A stretch of DNA of 64,000 bases, from the NCBI GenBank assembly GCA_040222235.1, contig JAVKDO010000078.1, positions 1 through 64,000 of the forward strand, read 5' to 3'. Below the pieces are notes generated by a model. The model saw nothing but the letters and a program-made list of their open reading frames with translations, was not told the DNA's origin and made no database searches. Made by a program: the position numbers and the translations under genes. This stretch comes from UBA6059 sp040222235. Its GTDB lineage: Bacteria > Bacteroidota > Bacteroidia > Cytophagales > Cyclobacteriaceae. This document shows positions 16,723 through 24,869 of the stretch, one piece after another (position 1 is the first letter of the stretch; each line of letters begins with the position of its first letter).

Positions 16723-16772
16723 TTGACAAAAATTTATTTGTCAATTGCCTTGACAAAATTTCTATTGTCAAG
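16723..16772. terminator. Two tandem related dyads between convergent genes
   Basis: TTGACAAA (16723-16730) pairs with TTTGTCAA (16737-16744). CTTGACAA (16749-16756) pairs with TTGTCAAG (16765-16772). Both have perfect 8-bp arms and share the TTGACAA core. They lie between the stop codons of the convergent permease and NnrS-like genes, so a bidirectional terminator is the simplest reading. They lack clear U-tracts and could instead be binding sites, because the core resembles Fnr-like half sites. Confidence 0.45.
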
Positions 16773-16786
16773 TTGGAGTAACCTAC

Positions 16787-17776
16787 TTAAGACCTTCTGG
16801 TAAGCACAACCGCACGGATCACTGATCCAAGGAAGCCAAGAATGGCTAGTACGCTGATGATGCCGCCTGCTTCCTTCGCTAACTCGACCTCCAGCAGGTC
16901 ACCGGCTACTACGCGCAAGAGCAGGCCAACTGTCATGATGATTATCCAGACTCCTTCTGCTAAGGGCACGTTTTTGACACCCAATTTACTGACCACCGCC
17001 TTGGAGGCATTGAGAAAGATCATGTTGAATAGGAAGCCCAAAAAGAAGCAGTGAATAACCAGATCGTAGCTGTAAAAGATAAAATCAGACATTAATATGC
17101 CGATTGCGGTAGCGATCAACCAGCCATAGACGATGATAAGTCGATAGGCTGAATCCGGCGATGTCTTAAGCTCAAGCCAAAGGGCTCTGGCACCTACCAA
17201 TAGTAGTACTCCGCCTGACAGGTAGGTGGCTATGCCGTGAAAGGGAAGACAGATGAGAGCCACATACGACCACATGCCCAGCATCATCAGTCGATCATTG
17301 ATCCTGTCGATATTTTTGAGACGTGTCGCCAAGATCATCATCAAAATGAATGCCTGCCAGAATGGAATCGCCAAGGGGTAGAAGCCACCAAACTGATATT
17401 TCACATTGGCGGTCAGCCAGCAGAGTAGACCGATGATTTGGGTAGTATGGTAGAACCATTGTGATTTCTGGTAAGCTCTCACCTCCTGGGTGAGCAGGAG
17501 TAATACAGCCCCAGTAACCAGCCATAGTCCCCAAGAGTAATCCAGCAGCGCAAGTACAATCCCAGCTTCGAGAAGAACGAGTGCAAAGAAATTAGATGGA
17601 ATCGGTTTGCTCAAAGTACGCTCTACGGTGATCAGGCCACCTGTAAAACCGTTGAGCATGAGCAGACCATGAAGATGCGCTCCTGGTATCGGCACTATAC
17701 CCAACTTGGCTAGCCCAGTCGCTAGCCCCGCCATCAACACCAGCGGGATAAAGACAGCCAAGGCCTTCGGATTCAT
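16787..17776 (-). CDS. NnrS-like polytopic membrane protein at the end of the nos operon
   Basis: This 329-residue integral membrane protein has about nine to ten hydrophobic helices. The start ATG (17776) shares a base with the nosY stop codon (TGATG), so I discard an upstream in-frame start at 17833 that lies inside nosY. Conserved-looking features are GAHLHGLLMLNGFTGGLI near residue 30, YHTTQIIG near 110, CLPFHGIATYLSGG near 180 and HCFFLGFLFNMIFLNA near 245. Histidines inside membrane helices suggest heme or copper ligands, as in NnrS, a membrane protein linked to nitric-oxide resistance in denitrifiers. Family assignment is by pattern and context only, so I keep it as NnrS-like. It is the last gene of the minus-strand nos cluster. 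Confidence 0.55.
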   Translation of the reverse strand: MNPKALAVFIPLVLMAGLATGLAKLGIVPIPGAHLHGLLMLNGFTGGLITVERTLSKPIPSNFFALVLLEAGIVLALLDYSWGLWLVTGAVLLLLTQEVRAYQKSQWFYHTTQIIGLLCWLTANVKYQFGGFYPLAIPFWQAFILMMILATRLKNIDRINDRLMMLGMWSYVALICLPFHGIATYLSGGVLLLVGARALWLELKTSPDSAYRLIIVYGWLIATAIGILMSDFIFYSYDLVIHCFFLGFLFNMIFLNASKAVVSKLGVKNVPLAEGVWIIIMTVGLLLRVVAGDLLEVELAKEAGGIISVLAILGFLGSVIRAVVLTRRS

Positions 17777-18558
17777 CAGAAGTCTTTTCTGTTGGCGATG
17801 CGAATAATCAACCAGACGGGAACAATACTCCACAGTGAAAGTGCTCCTAAAGCAACAGCCAGTCCAAGGCCTGAGCCAAAGAACTTATTAAACAGAGCAC
17901 CTGTGTAGCCGAACAATGCAGCAGCATCAAACTTGAGCATGATGAATATTCTGCTAAGGTCGATTGGGTTGATCAATGTGCTTATTAGAGTGAATTTCTC
18001 CAATGGATAGTCCTCATATTTTACAAGTGAGATCACTACAATACCATCATAGATAATGGCAAAAAACAGCCATAGTAAGATGGCCAATCCAAAACCCTTG
18101 AGCTTGTTATCATTAGCCAAGCCTAGCAAATAGGAAAGCCCGCAGAAGATGAAGGTAAGGAAAACCCCAGCGATCAAAAGGAATAGGAAATGAATCAAAT
18201 ACACCGACTCGGTTACTCCAAAAAATAAGAAAGGGATCAATGTACCCACCAAAAAACTGGTAGATAGAGAAAGCGATAGCCCTAAGAATTGTCCCATGAA
18301 TATGCTCCTTCTGGTGATGGGTTGTGCCAGCAGCATCTCCACATAATCGCGTGAGTTGTAGTAGTAGATGATCCCGTAAAGCGTAGCGATCAGTGGAATA
18401 AGCATGATGATCACATTGAGCAGGCTGATCACTGACTTGGAGATATCGCCATTGGCCATGAGCACACCAAATGAAACAATCAAATAGAAGCCCGTGTAAA
18501 GGATCAGCCAGTTGCTTCTGATCAGGTCAAGGAAGCCGTATTTGAGGATCTTATTCAT
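17776..18558 (-). CDS. nosY: NosY-type ABC transporter permease
   Basis: This 260-residue membrane protein has six hydrophobic segments. The first two begin LIRSNWLILYTGFYLIVSFG and SLLNVIIMLIPLIATLYGII. The soluble motif YYYNSRDYVEMLLAQPITRRSIF matches the ABC-2 permease signature of NosY. It overlaps nosF by eight bases at its start and shares its stop with the next gene. With NosF and NosD it forms the ABC complex needed to mature the copper centres of nitrous oxide reductase in the periplasm. The ABC-2 family and the cluster order nosD-nosF-nosY are both clear. Transport of a sulfur species for the CuZ cluster is known for homologues but not shown here. Confidence 0.9.
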   Translation of the reverse strand: MNKILKYGFLDLIRSNWLILYTGFYLIVSFGVLMANGDISKSVISLLNVIIMLIPLIATLYGIIYYYNSRDYVEMLLAQPITRRSIFMGQFLGLSLSLSTSFLVGTLIPFLFFGVTESVYLIHFLFLLIAGVFLTFIFCGLSYLLGLANDNKLKGFGLAILLWLFFAIIYDGIVVISLVKYEDYPLEKFTLISTLINPIDLSRIFIMLKFDAAALFGYTGALFNKFFGSGLGLAVALGALSLWSIVPVWLIIRIANRKDF

Positions 18559-19264
18559 GGTTGGCTGACTTTATCAATACATTGGCAATGGCGTGCTCAA
18601 GATTAGTCTCGCTCTCCTTGGTCAAAAGCGTGCTCACACTTCCTTGAAAGTAAATATGGCCTTCTAGTAGGAAGATAATCTCATCTGCGATCTCCTCGAC
18701 CAGTGGGATGATGTGCGTGGTAAAGATGATGGTCTTACCTCTATTGCGTTCTTGATTCAGATATTCCTTGAGTCGGATGATGGCCACAGGATCCAACCCA
18801 TTAGTCGGCTCATCCAATATCATAATTTCGTTTTTGAACATCAGCGAGAGCATGATGCTCACTTTCTGCATTGTGCCTCCTGAGAGGTTGTGGAGATGCT
18901 TGTCGAGATGAGACTCCAGACCGAAGAGGTCGATGAACATCTTTGAGTCGCCCTTTTGCTCCCTAATGTCTTCGAGCATATCGACTAGCTCTCTGGCCGT
19001 CAGGTTCTGCGGGTGTCTGGAGATCTGAGGCAAGTAGTCAATGGCTTTGCGATAGTCGCTTTGTCGATTGATCTGACGGTCACCAATGAACATCTGCCCA
19101 GCATCAGGCTTCACCATGCCCATTAGGCTCTTGATTAGTGTCGTCTTACCAGAACCATTGGGTCCAAGTACAGCCACGATCTTGCCCTCCGGTATGTCAG
19201 CCGAGACTTTGTCAAGCACCATGAGCTGACCAAAAGACTTAGACAATTCTTGAAATCTGATCAT
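18551..19264 (-). CDS. nosF: NosF-type ABC transporter ATPase
   Basis: This 237-residue cytosolic ATPase has every ABC motif visible. Walker A is GPNGSGKTT near residue 34, the Q-loop region is DYLPQISRHPQNLTA, the signature is LSGGTMQKVS near 130, Walker B is EIMILDEPTNGLDP near 150, and the switch histidine is in FTTHIIPL. Its ATG overlaps the nosD stop as ATGA and its end overlaps nosY by eight bases, giving a tightly coupled nosDFY unit. It powers the NosDFY complex that assembles the copper sites of NosZ. Nothing is atypical in length or motifs. Confidence 0.93.
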   Translation of the reverse strand: MIRFQELSKSFGQLMVLDKVSADIPEGKIVAVLGPNGSGKTTLIKSLMGMVKPDAGQMFIGDRQINRQSDYRKAIDYLPQISRHPQNLTARELVDMLEDIREQKGDSKMFIDLFGLESHLDKHLHNLSGGTMQKVSIMLSLMFKNEIMILDEPTNGLDPVAIIRLKEYLNQERNRGKTIIFTTHIIPLVEEIADEIIFLLEGHIYFQGSVSTLLTKESETNLEHAIANVLIKSANHE

Positions 19265-20511
19265 AGTGGATGGGGCTGCAAAACTGGATTGGAGTCCACC
19301 AGATTTTCTGGTGTCAGAGACGGTATGATATACTCGGCTACATTAATCATCTCGATAAAGAGGCTTCTCAACATAACTATGGAGATAGGCACCCTCTCTA
19401 CAATGTAAGCGAATAACTTGACCGGGCGATGCGGCACATCTCCAAAGCCATCTTCGTCAAGATCGTATCCGGAATAGTCATCCCAGTAGTTCTCCTCATA
19501 GGTGTCCATGGTCTTCCGTGAGTTGGTCGCAACATTGAAGTTGTTGCCAAGGAAGTTGTTCTTTTCGATCCTATTCTCGAAGCAGTTGCCCATGATCTTA
19601 AGCGCCCAACCATTGTTTCTCAGCACGTTATTAGCAATCAATATTCGGTTCGCCCCTTCAGCATGTATGGCAATCGTGTTGTCTTCAAATAGGTTGTTGC
19701 TCAGCTCACCATCATAGATCTCCTTCAGCAAGAGCCCGAAGGAAGCACTCCCCCAGTTGTTGAGGAAGCGGTTGTGTTTCATGTTGATCCATTTCGAAAA
19801 CATCACAGCCACACCAGAGCCATTGTCTTCGAATGTGTTGTAGGAGTAGTTGTCATAGTTGGAAAACATGAAATGGAGTCCATAGCGGATATTTCGAAAG
19901 CTCGTATTACCATGCACTTCGCTATGATTCACAAACTCCAGATAGATGCCATCTCGATGATACCGGGTGATATTGTTCTCTACCAGTATCTCCTCGCAGT
20001 ACCACATATGGATCGCATTGCCAGTATAAGTCTCTGACGAACCATCACTGCCCTCTATCAGATTGCCACGGACGGTAGTATGGTTAGACTTCTGAAGATA
20101 CACGCCGAAGAAGGTATTGAACAGCTGACAGTTCTCAATCAGCGCATAGTCCTTCTCCTCCACCCTGATGCCAGCCCTGTCTTTGATAAAGCTATAGCCT
20201 ACATTCTGAACGGTAATCCCAGACACCACTACACTGTCTGCTGCAATCACCAATATCTCATCCTGTAGCTCGCCATCGATGATCGATGCATGCGTACCTT
20301 TCAGTGTCAGCGGCTTATCTATCCGAATGTTGATTTCAAAAAAAGTCTCATTGGCTAGTAGCACTGTATCAAAAGGAGCAGCTGCCGCGATCGCGTCGCT
20401 GATCTTAGAGTATGGATGGTCACTCCCTACTTTGATGACCTCCGCTACCGCAATTTGGTTAGTGATTAACCACAGCAGTAACCCTATACAAAGGTTTACA
20501 ATCCTACCCAT
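19261..20511 (-). CDS. nosD: NosD, periplasmic beta-helix maturation protein for nitrous oxide reductase
   Basis: I place the start at ATG 20511 (416 residues), where a good signal peptide begins (MGRIVNLCIGLLLWLITNQI). An upstream in-frame start at 20577 lies inside nosL and adds no sensible sequence. The body is a right-handed parallel beta-helix of the NosD/CASH type, with repeated N-rich turns such as ENCQLFNTFFGVYLQKSNH, VENNITRYHRDGIYLE and KHNRFLNNWGSASFG. The tail carries GFGDVPHRPV, a motif region common in NosD. The protein works outside the membrane with NosF and NosY in CuZ assembly. It overlaps nosL by eight bases and nosF by four. Confidence 0.92.
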   Translation of the reverse strand: MGRIVNLCIGLLLWLITNQIAVAEVIKVGSDHPYSKISDAIAAAAPFDTVLLANETFFEINIRIDKPLTLKGTHASIIDGELQDEILVIAADSVVVSGITVQNVGYSFIKDRAGIRVEEKDYALIENCQLFNTFFGVYLQKSNHTTVRGNLIEGSDGSSETYTGNAIHMWYCEEILVENNITRYHRDGIYLEFVNHSEVHGNTSFRNIRYGLHFMFSNYDNYSYNTFEDNGSGVAVMFSKWINMKHNRFLNNWGSASFGLLLKEIYDGELSNNLFEDNTIAIHAEGANRILIANNVLRNNGWALKIMGNCFENRIEKNNFLGNNFNVATNSRKTMDTYEENYWDDYSGYDLDEDGFGDVPHRPVKLFAYIVERVPISIVMLRSLFIEMINVAEYIIPSLTPENLVDSNPVLQPHPL

Positions 20512-20962
20512 CACCGCTGTTTTTGATTGTATCAAAATGCTCATTGAGTTCGTCCCAGCTATATATGTTTCCTCCAAACTGCTTTTTCGCCTCTACGGCC
20601 TGCTGAAGCGTAGTAAATCCGGTCAGGTACATGCCCATTGGACTAGGTAGTTTTTTGCTTACCAGAAAATAGCTTGAGACAGCTGGCTGTAATGTCGCAG
20701 GTTGATCCAGCGTATTCACTACGGTGAATGCGTATTCCTGCTCCTTGCTACGCTGGAAGTTGACCATACACTCTATAGCGTCAAACTTCATTATTTTTCC
20801 TTTGTCAGTCACCAGTTCTGCACCATATCGCTGATCGACTATGCCCATCTTACAGAAATGACAGCCATCTTCTCCGTAAACTATCGGCTCAGTTGAGATA
20901 CTACAGCCTACTAATATCAGACTCATTACGCCTACCGCTATGTTCCAAATAGTATGCTTCAT
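20504..20962 (-). CDS. nosL: NosL, copper chaperone lipoprotein for NosZ maturation
   Basis: This 152-residue lipoprotein has the lipobox LILVGCS, which places it in the outer or inner membrane facing the periplasm. The NosL signature DGCHFCKMGIVDQRYGAEL is intact around residues 33-50. Its CxxCxM arrangement binds Cu(I) in characterised homologues. The FDAIECMVNF and VVNTLDQPATL regions are also typical. The start ATG overlaps the stop of the upstream membrane-protein gene, and its own end overlaps nosD. NosL hands copper to apo-NosZ; here the nearby copper-efflux regulon may set the available copper. Confidence 0.92.
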   Translation of the reverse strand: MKHTIWNIAVGVMSLILVGCSISTEPIVYGEDGCHFCKMGIVDQRYGAELVTDKGKIMKFDAIECMVNFQRSKEQEYAFTVVNTLDQPATLQPAVSSYFLVSKKLPSPMGMYLTGFTTLQQAVEAKKQFGGNIYSWDELNEHFDTIKNSGDG

Positions 20963-21525
20963 TATTCTTTTGTTTTTAGCTGACCGATCACAGCGAGCAC
21001 TAAGCTCGCTGCAACAGACAAAGCTCCCCAGCTTGGGAATGAATGTACTTCTAAATTGGCTACTTTTCGAATACCTAGCACCGGAGGTTGAAAGTTTTGG
21101 CCATCGATCTTCAAGGCAGCTTCAGGGTCAAGGTTATTCCCGAAATCATATAGCCATAAGTAAAAATCCGCCAGAGCGGCTAATGCTGCCAAGTAGAGTA
21201 CTGCCACCCATATCATAGACAGCCATTTGGGACTTGGGAAAGTCGCCAATAGCAGCCCAGAGATAATAAAACCTGCCACCGCGATGGGAAACAGGTCGAA
21301 CTCCTTGAAGTCCTCAGGTATAATCTCTTTCATCCCAATATTGTGATTCAGCACATTCATTATCATCAACGCCTTTTCCGAGCCATCTGCGATCTTATCG
21401 ATGTGCAGGTAGATCGCAATATCTTTAGGGTACTGAGGTACTACCAGACTGATCTTCCAAAGCGGCAATACAAAGAGTGAACCTAATCCTATCACTGCCA
21501 CTATCCACCAGATATTTAGCTTCAT
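20962..21525 (-). CDS. nos-cluster membrane protein, paralogue 2
   Basis: This 187-residue protein has one N-terminal helix (WWIVAVIGLGSLFVLPLW), three central and one C-terminal hydrophobic segments, and an exposed loop with DFYLWLYDFGNNLDPEAAL followed by FQPPVLGIRK. It is clearly a paralogue of the next gene upstream (21562-22146). Shared positions include PQYP near residue 30, ILNH/VLNHNIGMKEI, the DFYLW-YD-G-NLDP loop and the final HS(F/Y)P segment. No named domain is recognised. It sits between nosZ and nosL, and this kind of gene recurs in Bacteroidota nos clusters, so a role in NosZ maturation or electron delivery is inferred. The conserved His and acidic residues could bind copper. 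Confidence 0.7.
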   Translation of the reverse strand: MKLNIWWIVAVIGLGSLFVLPLWKISLVVPQYPKDIAIYLHIDKIADGSEKALMIMNVLNHNIGMKEIIPEDFKEFDLFPIAVAGFIISGLLLATFPSPKWLSMIWVAVLYLAALAALADFYLWLYDFGNNLDPEAALKIDGQNFQPPVLGIRKVANLEVHSFPSWGALSVAASLVLAVIGQLKTKE

Positions 21526-21561
21526 ATTCCTACCGCGTCCTTTTGTTGCCTCTAATGAACA

Positions 21562-22146
21562 CTAATGATAGGAGTCTTCAGCCTTATTACTTTTCGATAG
21601 GAAGATGGCCAACGTACAGAGCACAAAACTCAATCCCAGAAAAATGGCCCCTGTGTGCGGGTAGCTATGCGCTACAAAATTGAGCAATGGCTTTGATCCA
21701 AATAGCGGTGGCTGATAAGTCATTCCCTCAATACGGATAGCTGCATTAGGATCCAGATTGTGACCATAGTCGTACTCCCAGAGGTAGAAATCGTATACGC
21801 CTAATACTCCAAGAATTCCCAGAATCACTATCCATGTGATCCAGAGTTTCTTATTTCCCGTTAGGCCTAGAATCAGACCCAGGGCAGCCATACCAGCGAT
21901 CACATAGGGGAAGTAGGTCAGCTCAGGAATAGACTCTGGCTCAATAAACTTCATGCCAATGTAGTGATTGAGGATATTGATATTCTGTAAAGTGCCAGGT
22001 GTATCCCCGCCTATCTTATTGATGTGGATGTACATACTAACCCCTTCAGGGTACTGAGGTGCGTCTAGAGTGATACGCCAAAGGGGTAGCCAAAATAACC
22101 CCAGAATCGATAGTGCCCCAATTATAAAAATGAGTTTCGTTTTCAT
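21562..22146 (-). CDS. nos-cluster membrane protein, paralogue 1
   Basis: This 194-residue protein follows nosZ and a terminator-like hairpin. It has five hydrophobic segments, beginning with LIFIIGALSILGLFWLPLW. The same conserved features as its downstream paralogue are present: APQYPEGV, INKIGG, NILNHYIGMKFI, YDFYLWEYDYGHNLDPNAAI, YQPPLFG and VAHSYPHTGAIF. About 40 percent of positions look identical by eye, so the pair is a tandem duplication that has diverged. The histidines in NHYIGMK, DYGHN and AHSYPH are the best candidate ligands. The function is not known to me; membership of the N2O-reduction operon is secure from spacing (36 bp to the paralogue). Confidence 0.7.
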   Translation of the reverse strand: MKTKLIFIIGALSILGLFWLPLWRITLDAPQYPEGVSMYIHINKIGGDTPGTLQNINILNHYIGMKFIEPESIPELTYFPYVIAGMAALGLILGLTGNKKLWITWIVILGILGVLGVYDFYLWEYDYGHNLDPNAAIRIEGMTYQPPLFGSKPLLNFVAHSYPHTGAIFLGLSFVLCTLAIFLSKSNKAEDSYH

Positions 22147-22169
22147 GGTAGTGAGAGGTAACGCTTGTG

Positions 22170-22200
22170 AAAAAAGAAGTGGGGCGCTCTACCCCACTTC
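22170..22200 (-). terminator. Terminator-like hairpin directly after nosZ
   Basis: In the minus direction GAAGTGGGG (22200-22192) pairs perfectly with CCCCACTTC (22184-22176) around a 7-base loop. Six U residues follow (22175-22170). It starts 18 bases after the nosZ stop. It should end most transcripts there or stabilise the nosZ message, leaving lower expression of the downstream accessory genes. Confidence 0.8.
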
Positions 22201-22218
22201 CACCTAACCAACTATCAA

Positions 22219-24216
22219 CTACGGTGCAGGGTCTGCACCACCAGTATCGTCACCGAGTCTCCAGGATAATGGTACATTAGAGCCTCTTGGTGAAACCCTC
22301 ACGTATCCTTGCATCTCCTGATGAAGTGCGGAGCAAAAATCTGTACAGTAGAAAGGAAAAACTCCAACCTTAATTGGCTTCCATAGAAGCGTCTCTGTCT
22401 GTCCAGGCATGATCAGCAACTCAGCGTTAGTCGCACCCATCATGGCAAAACCGTGCGGCACATCCCAGTCTTGCTCCAGATTGGTGACATGGAAGTACAC
22501 TTCATCTCCTACTTTGATACCTTCAATATTGTCCGGCGCAAGGTGACTCCTAATGGCTGTCATATACACATGCACCTCATTGCCCTCGCGCTCAACTTTC
22601 ACACGTGACTCTCTATCTGTCACGTACGGGTGTTTGTTTTCTTCAAGAAGATAGGTCTTGACCTGCTTGTCTTTAATCCTACTTGCAAGCAACCCTTGTG
22701 CGTAGTGCGGCTCACCCACTGTAGGGAAGTCGAGCAACAGTCGCATCTTATCTCTCGAGATATCATATAGCTGTGCTGAGTGCGCTAGCTCAGGACCTGT
22801 GGGCAGGTATCTATCTTTAGTGATCTTGTTTAGCGCGACCATGTACTTACCACCCTCCTCAGGCTTACGTGAGTCTCCACCAGGGATCATCAAGTGTCCT
22901 ACGGAGTAGTATGTAGGTACTCTATCAAGAATCTCTTGCGTCTCCACTTTCCACTTTACGATCTCAGAAGAGATGAAGAAAGTAGTGTATGCATTGCCTC
23001 GTCCATCAAACTCAGTGTGCAAAGGTCCGAGTCCCGGTTGCTTCACAATACCTTGAAGGATGTTGTCATACTTCAATACTGGAATACCATCGATAGTCGT
23101 TTCGAAATCTTCGTTTTCGATAGCCTTGAGCATCTTGTCAAAAGAGTGCACAGCCATATCAGCGGATAACTTGCCACCACCGACAATGAATTTTCCGGTA
23201 GGGTCGACATCCACACCGTGAGGTGACTTAGGAGTTGGGAGCAAGTATACTAGACCTGGACATTCTTCGGGTATCAGTACTTTGACAGTATTTCTCGTAT
23301 GAGAAGTCGCCATCTGAGTAGACTCATCCCACTCGTTATTGCGGAAATCAACCTGCATGTCGCGAGCTTTGCCTTGAGCAATGTACTCCTCAGCGAGCTT
23401 CCAGTTGACTGCTGCGATAAAGTCTTTGTCTAACTGAGAAGCATTCTTTTCGAGTAAAGTGTTCGCTTTCTCAGCATTGTAAGAGGAAAAGAACATCCAG
23501 CCATGAGACTCGCCCTTACCGGCATGTGCCAAATCCCAGTTGAATGGAGGAGCCAGGATCTGGAATCCAATCTCCATGTCCTCTTCTTCAAAAGAGATGA
23601 ATGTCCATACGCCGTTGAACTTATCAGCATAAGAGGCAATCTTCTCGTCAGCCTGAGGCACAGGTACGCTGAATCGTGTAGAAGCAGTGATATACTCCGT
23701 GTTTTCTGTAATGAAAGCTGAAGCGTGGTTGCCACCAGCATTAGGGATCTCTATGATCTCCTCTGTCTCCATCGTGGTAAGGTTGATTTTCGCAACCCTT
23801 GGAGTGTTGTTACCATTGATAAAGACATAGCGTCCATCAATTTCCCCATTAGTTTGCGATAGCTCAGGGTGGTGGGAATCATCCCAAGGTATAAAGCCCC
23901 AGCTAGTCTCTAACATGGGCTTGGTCTCTTCGTTGTAACCATACCCCTTCTCAGCATCTTGGCTGAAGATAGGGATCACCCTAAATAGGCGACCTGAAGG
24001 TAGTCCGTAAACACCCATCTGACCGCTATAGCCTCCTGACATAAATGCGTAATACTCATCTAATTCACCAGGTGCAACGAATACTTCCTCGGCTGTAGAA
24101 CCGCTGAGCACTCCCCCTCCTTTGTCAGGGCTGGAGGTGCCACATTGTGTCAGCAAATAGCCACCGCCGATAGCGATGATCATAAATGCTGCGATCTTGA
24201 ATATTGAATTTTTCAT
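22219..24216 (-). CDS. nosZ: Nitrous oxide reductase NosZ, clade II (Sec-exported) type
   Basis: This 665-residue periplasmic enzyme reduces N2O to N2. The N-terminus has a plain Sec-type signal (SIFKIAAFMIIAIGGGYLL) with no twin-arginine motif; a Cys follows at LLTQCG. That and the neighbouring membrane genes mark the atypical clade II form. The beta-propeller domain carries CuZ-type histidine stretches (WDDSHHPEL, NAGGNHASAF, GKGESHGW, KSPHGVDVDP). The C-terminal cupredoxin has the full CuA motif FYCTDFCSALHQEMQGY near residue 620, preceded by VPHGFAMMG. Length and motifs are complete, so it should be active. It is preceded by a lipoprotein cytochrome c gene 32 bp upstream, a likely electron donor. 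A strong hairpin follows the stop codon. Confidence 0.96.
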   Translation of the reverse strand: MKNSIFKIAAFMIIAIGGGYLLTQCGTSSPDKGGGVLSGSTAEEVFVAPGELDEYYAFMSGGYSGQMGVYGLPSGRLFRVIPIFSQDAEKGYGYNEETKPMLETSWGFIPWDDSHHPELSQTNGEIDGRYVFINGNNTPRVAKINLTTMETEEIIEIPNAGGNHASAFITENTEYITASTRFSVPVPQADEKIASYADKFNGVWTFISFEEEDMEIGFQILAPPFNWDLAHAGKGESHGWMFFSSYNAEKANTLLEKNASQLDKDFIAAVNWKLAEEYIAQGKARDMQVDFRNNEWDESTQMATSHTRNTVKVLIPEECPGLVYLLPTPKSPHGVDVDPTGKFIVGGGKLSADMAVHSFDKMLKAIENEDFETTIDGIPVLKYDNILQGIVKQPGLGPLHTEFDGRGNAYTTFFISSEIVKWKVETQEILDRVPTYYSVGHLMIPGGDSRKPEEGGKYMVALNKITKDRYLPTGPELAHSAQLYDISRDKMRLLLDFPTVGEPHYAQGLLASRIKDKQVKTYLLEENKHPYVTDRESRVKVEREGNEVHVYMTAIRSHLAPDNIEGIKVGDEVYFHVTNLEQDWDVPHGFAMMGATNAELLIMPGQTETLLWKPIKVGVFPFYCTDFCSALHQEMQGYVRVSPRGSNVPLSWRLGDDTGGADPAP

Positions 24217-24248
24217 AATGCAGTGATTTTATGATTTATTGGTTTGGG

Positions 24249-24734
24249 TTAATTCTCAAGCGTAAGTGTGCGGAAATATTCCAGGATGCCTCGGGTCTGT
24301 TCTTCAGAAAGTCGTTGATCAGCCATCACAGCATTGTACTGTGCCAGAAGGCCTAAGCAGATAGGGTCAGTCTTGGCCATCTCTGTAGGGTTAAGAATCA
24401 TATTCATGATCCACTCCGGTCTGCGTCTTTCGGTAACACCCAGCATGGCAGGACCAATCTTCTCCTTGTAAGGATCATGGCAGGCTGTACATTTTAGATC
24501 AAATGCATCAAAACCAGTTGCAACTAGCTCTTGGTCGATCTCGCCTAGTTCAATGGATTTGATAGGGCCAACACCGATATTATTGCGCCAGTCCTTAACA
24601 GCATCTTCGTAGCTCATTGGCTCAGGTTTAGCGGCTACACTACGGGCTTTTATCTCGTCTATCTTGCTTTGGCTGCTACCGCATGCCATCATAAACAAGC
24701 ATAGCATGGGAAGTAGGGCATATCTTAGGATCAT
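24249..24734 (-). CDS. Lipoprotein c-type cytochrome, probable electron donor to NosZ
   Basis: This 161-residue protein starts at ATG 24734; the frame is open nine codons further to a TTG, but that would put the -7 promoter box inside the gene. The lipobox FMMACGSS gives membrane anchoring. A single heme-attachment motif, KCTACHDPY, lies in a typical class I cytochrome fold with a C-terminal helix (SEEQTRGILEYFRTL). A plausible axial methionine is in YNAVMADQRL. Directly upstream of nosZ in the same transcript, it most likely passes electrons from the quinol-oxidising complex to the CuA site. The promoter carries a palindromic Crp/Fnr-type site exactly 53 bp before the ATG. Confidence 0.9.
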   Translation of the reverse strand: MILRYALLPMLCLFMMACGSSQSKIDEIKARSVAAKPEPMSYEDAVKDWRNNIGVGPIKSIELGEIDQELVATGFDAFDLKCTACHDPYKEKIGPAMLGVTERRRPEWIMNMILNPTEMAKTDPICLGLLAQYNAVMADQRLSEEQTRGILEYFRTLTLEN

Positions 24735-24758
24735 CTCAGTTGTATTTAGTTGATAACC

Positions 24759-24803
24759 CAAATGTAGAAGTGTAGAAACCGTGGCTATATGACTTCAGTC
24801 ATA
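24759..24803 (-). promoter_or_regulatory. Crp/Fnr-type operator and -7 box of the cytochrome c-nosZ operon
   Basis: TATGACT-TC-AGTCATA (24788-24803) is a perfect 7+7 bp palindrome. On the minus strand a consensus TACATTTG box (TAnnTTTG) lies at 24766-24759, 21 bases beyond the palindrome. That places the site centre near -41, the class II activator position used by Crp/Fnr proteins. An almost identical palindrome precedes the fasciclin gene at the same 53-bp distance. The adjacent Crp/Fnr gene is the natural regulator. Confidence 0.7.
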
Positions 24804-24869
24804 CTCGGCTCAATTTTTTCTCAGCTACCAAAAACATCTCTGGAGCCCATTTCAAACGATTGCAGGATA

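Noticed and set aside
24217..24248. TTATGATTTATTGG upstream of nosZ as another Crp/Fnr site
   Set aside because: Only one half-site matches; there is no inverted partner, and nosZ is already served by the palindrome upstream of the cytochrome gene.
24735..24761. A nine-codon longer start for the cytochrome c (TTG at 24761)
   Set aside because: It would place the consensus -7 box inside the coding sequence and add residues in front of a good lipoprotein signal; ATG 24734 fits better.
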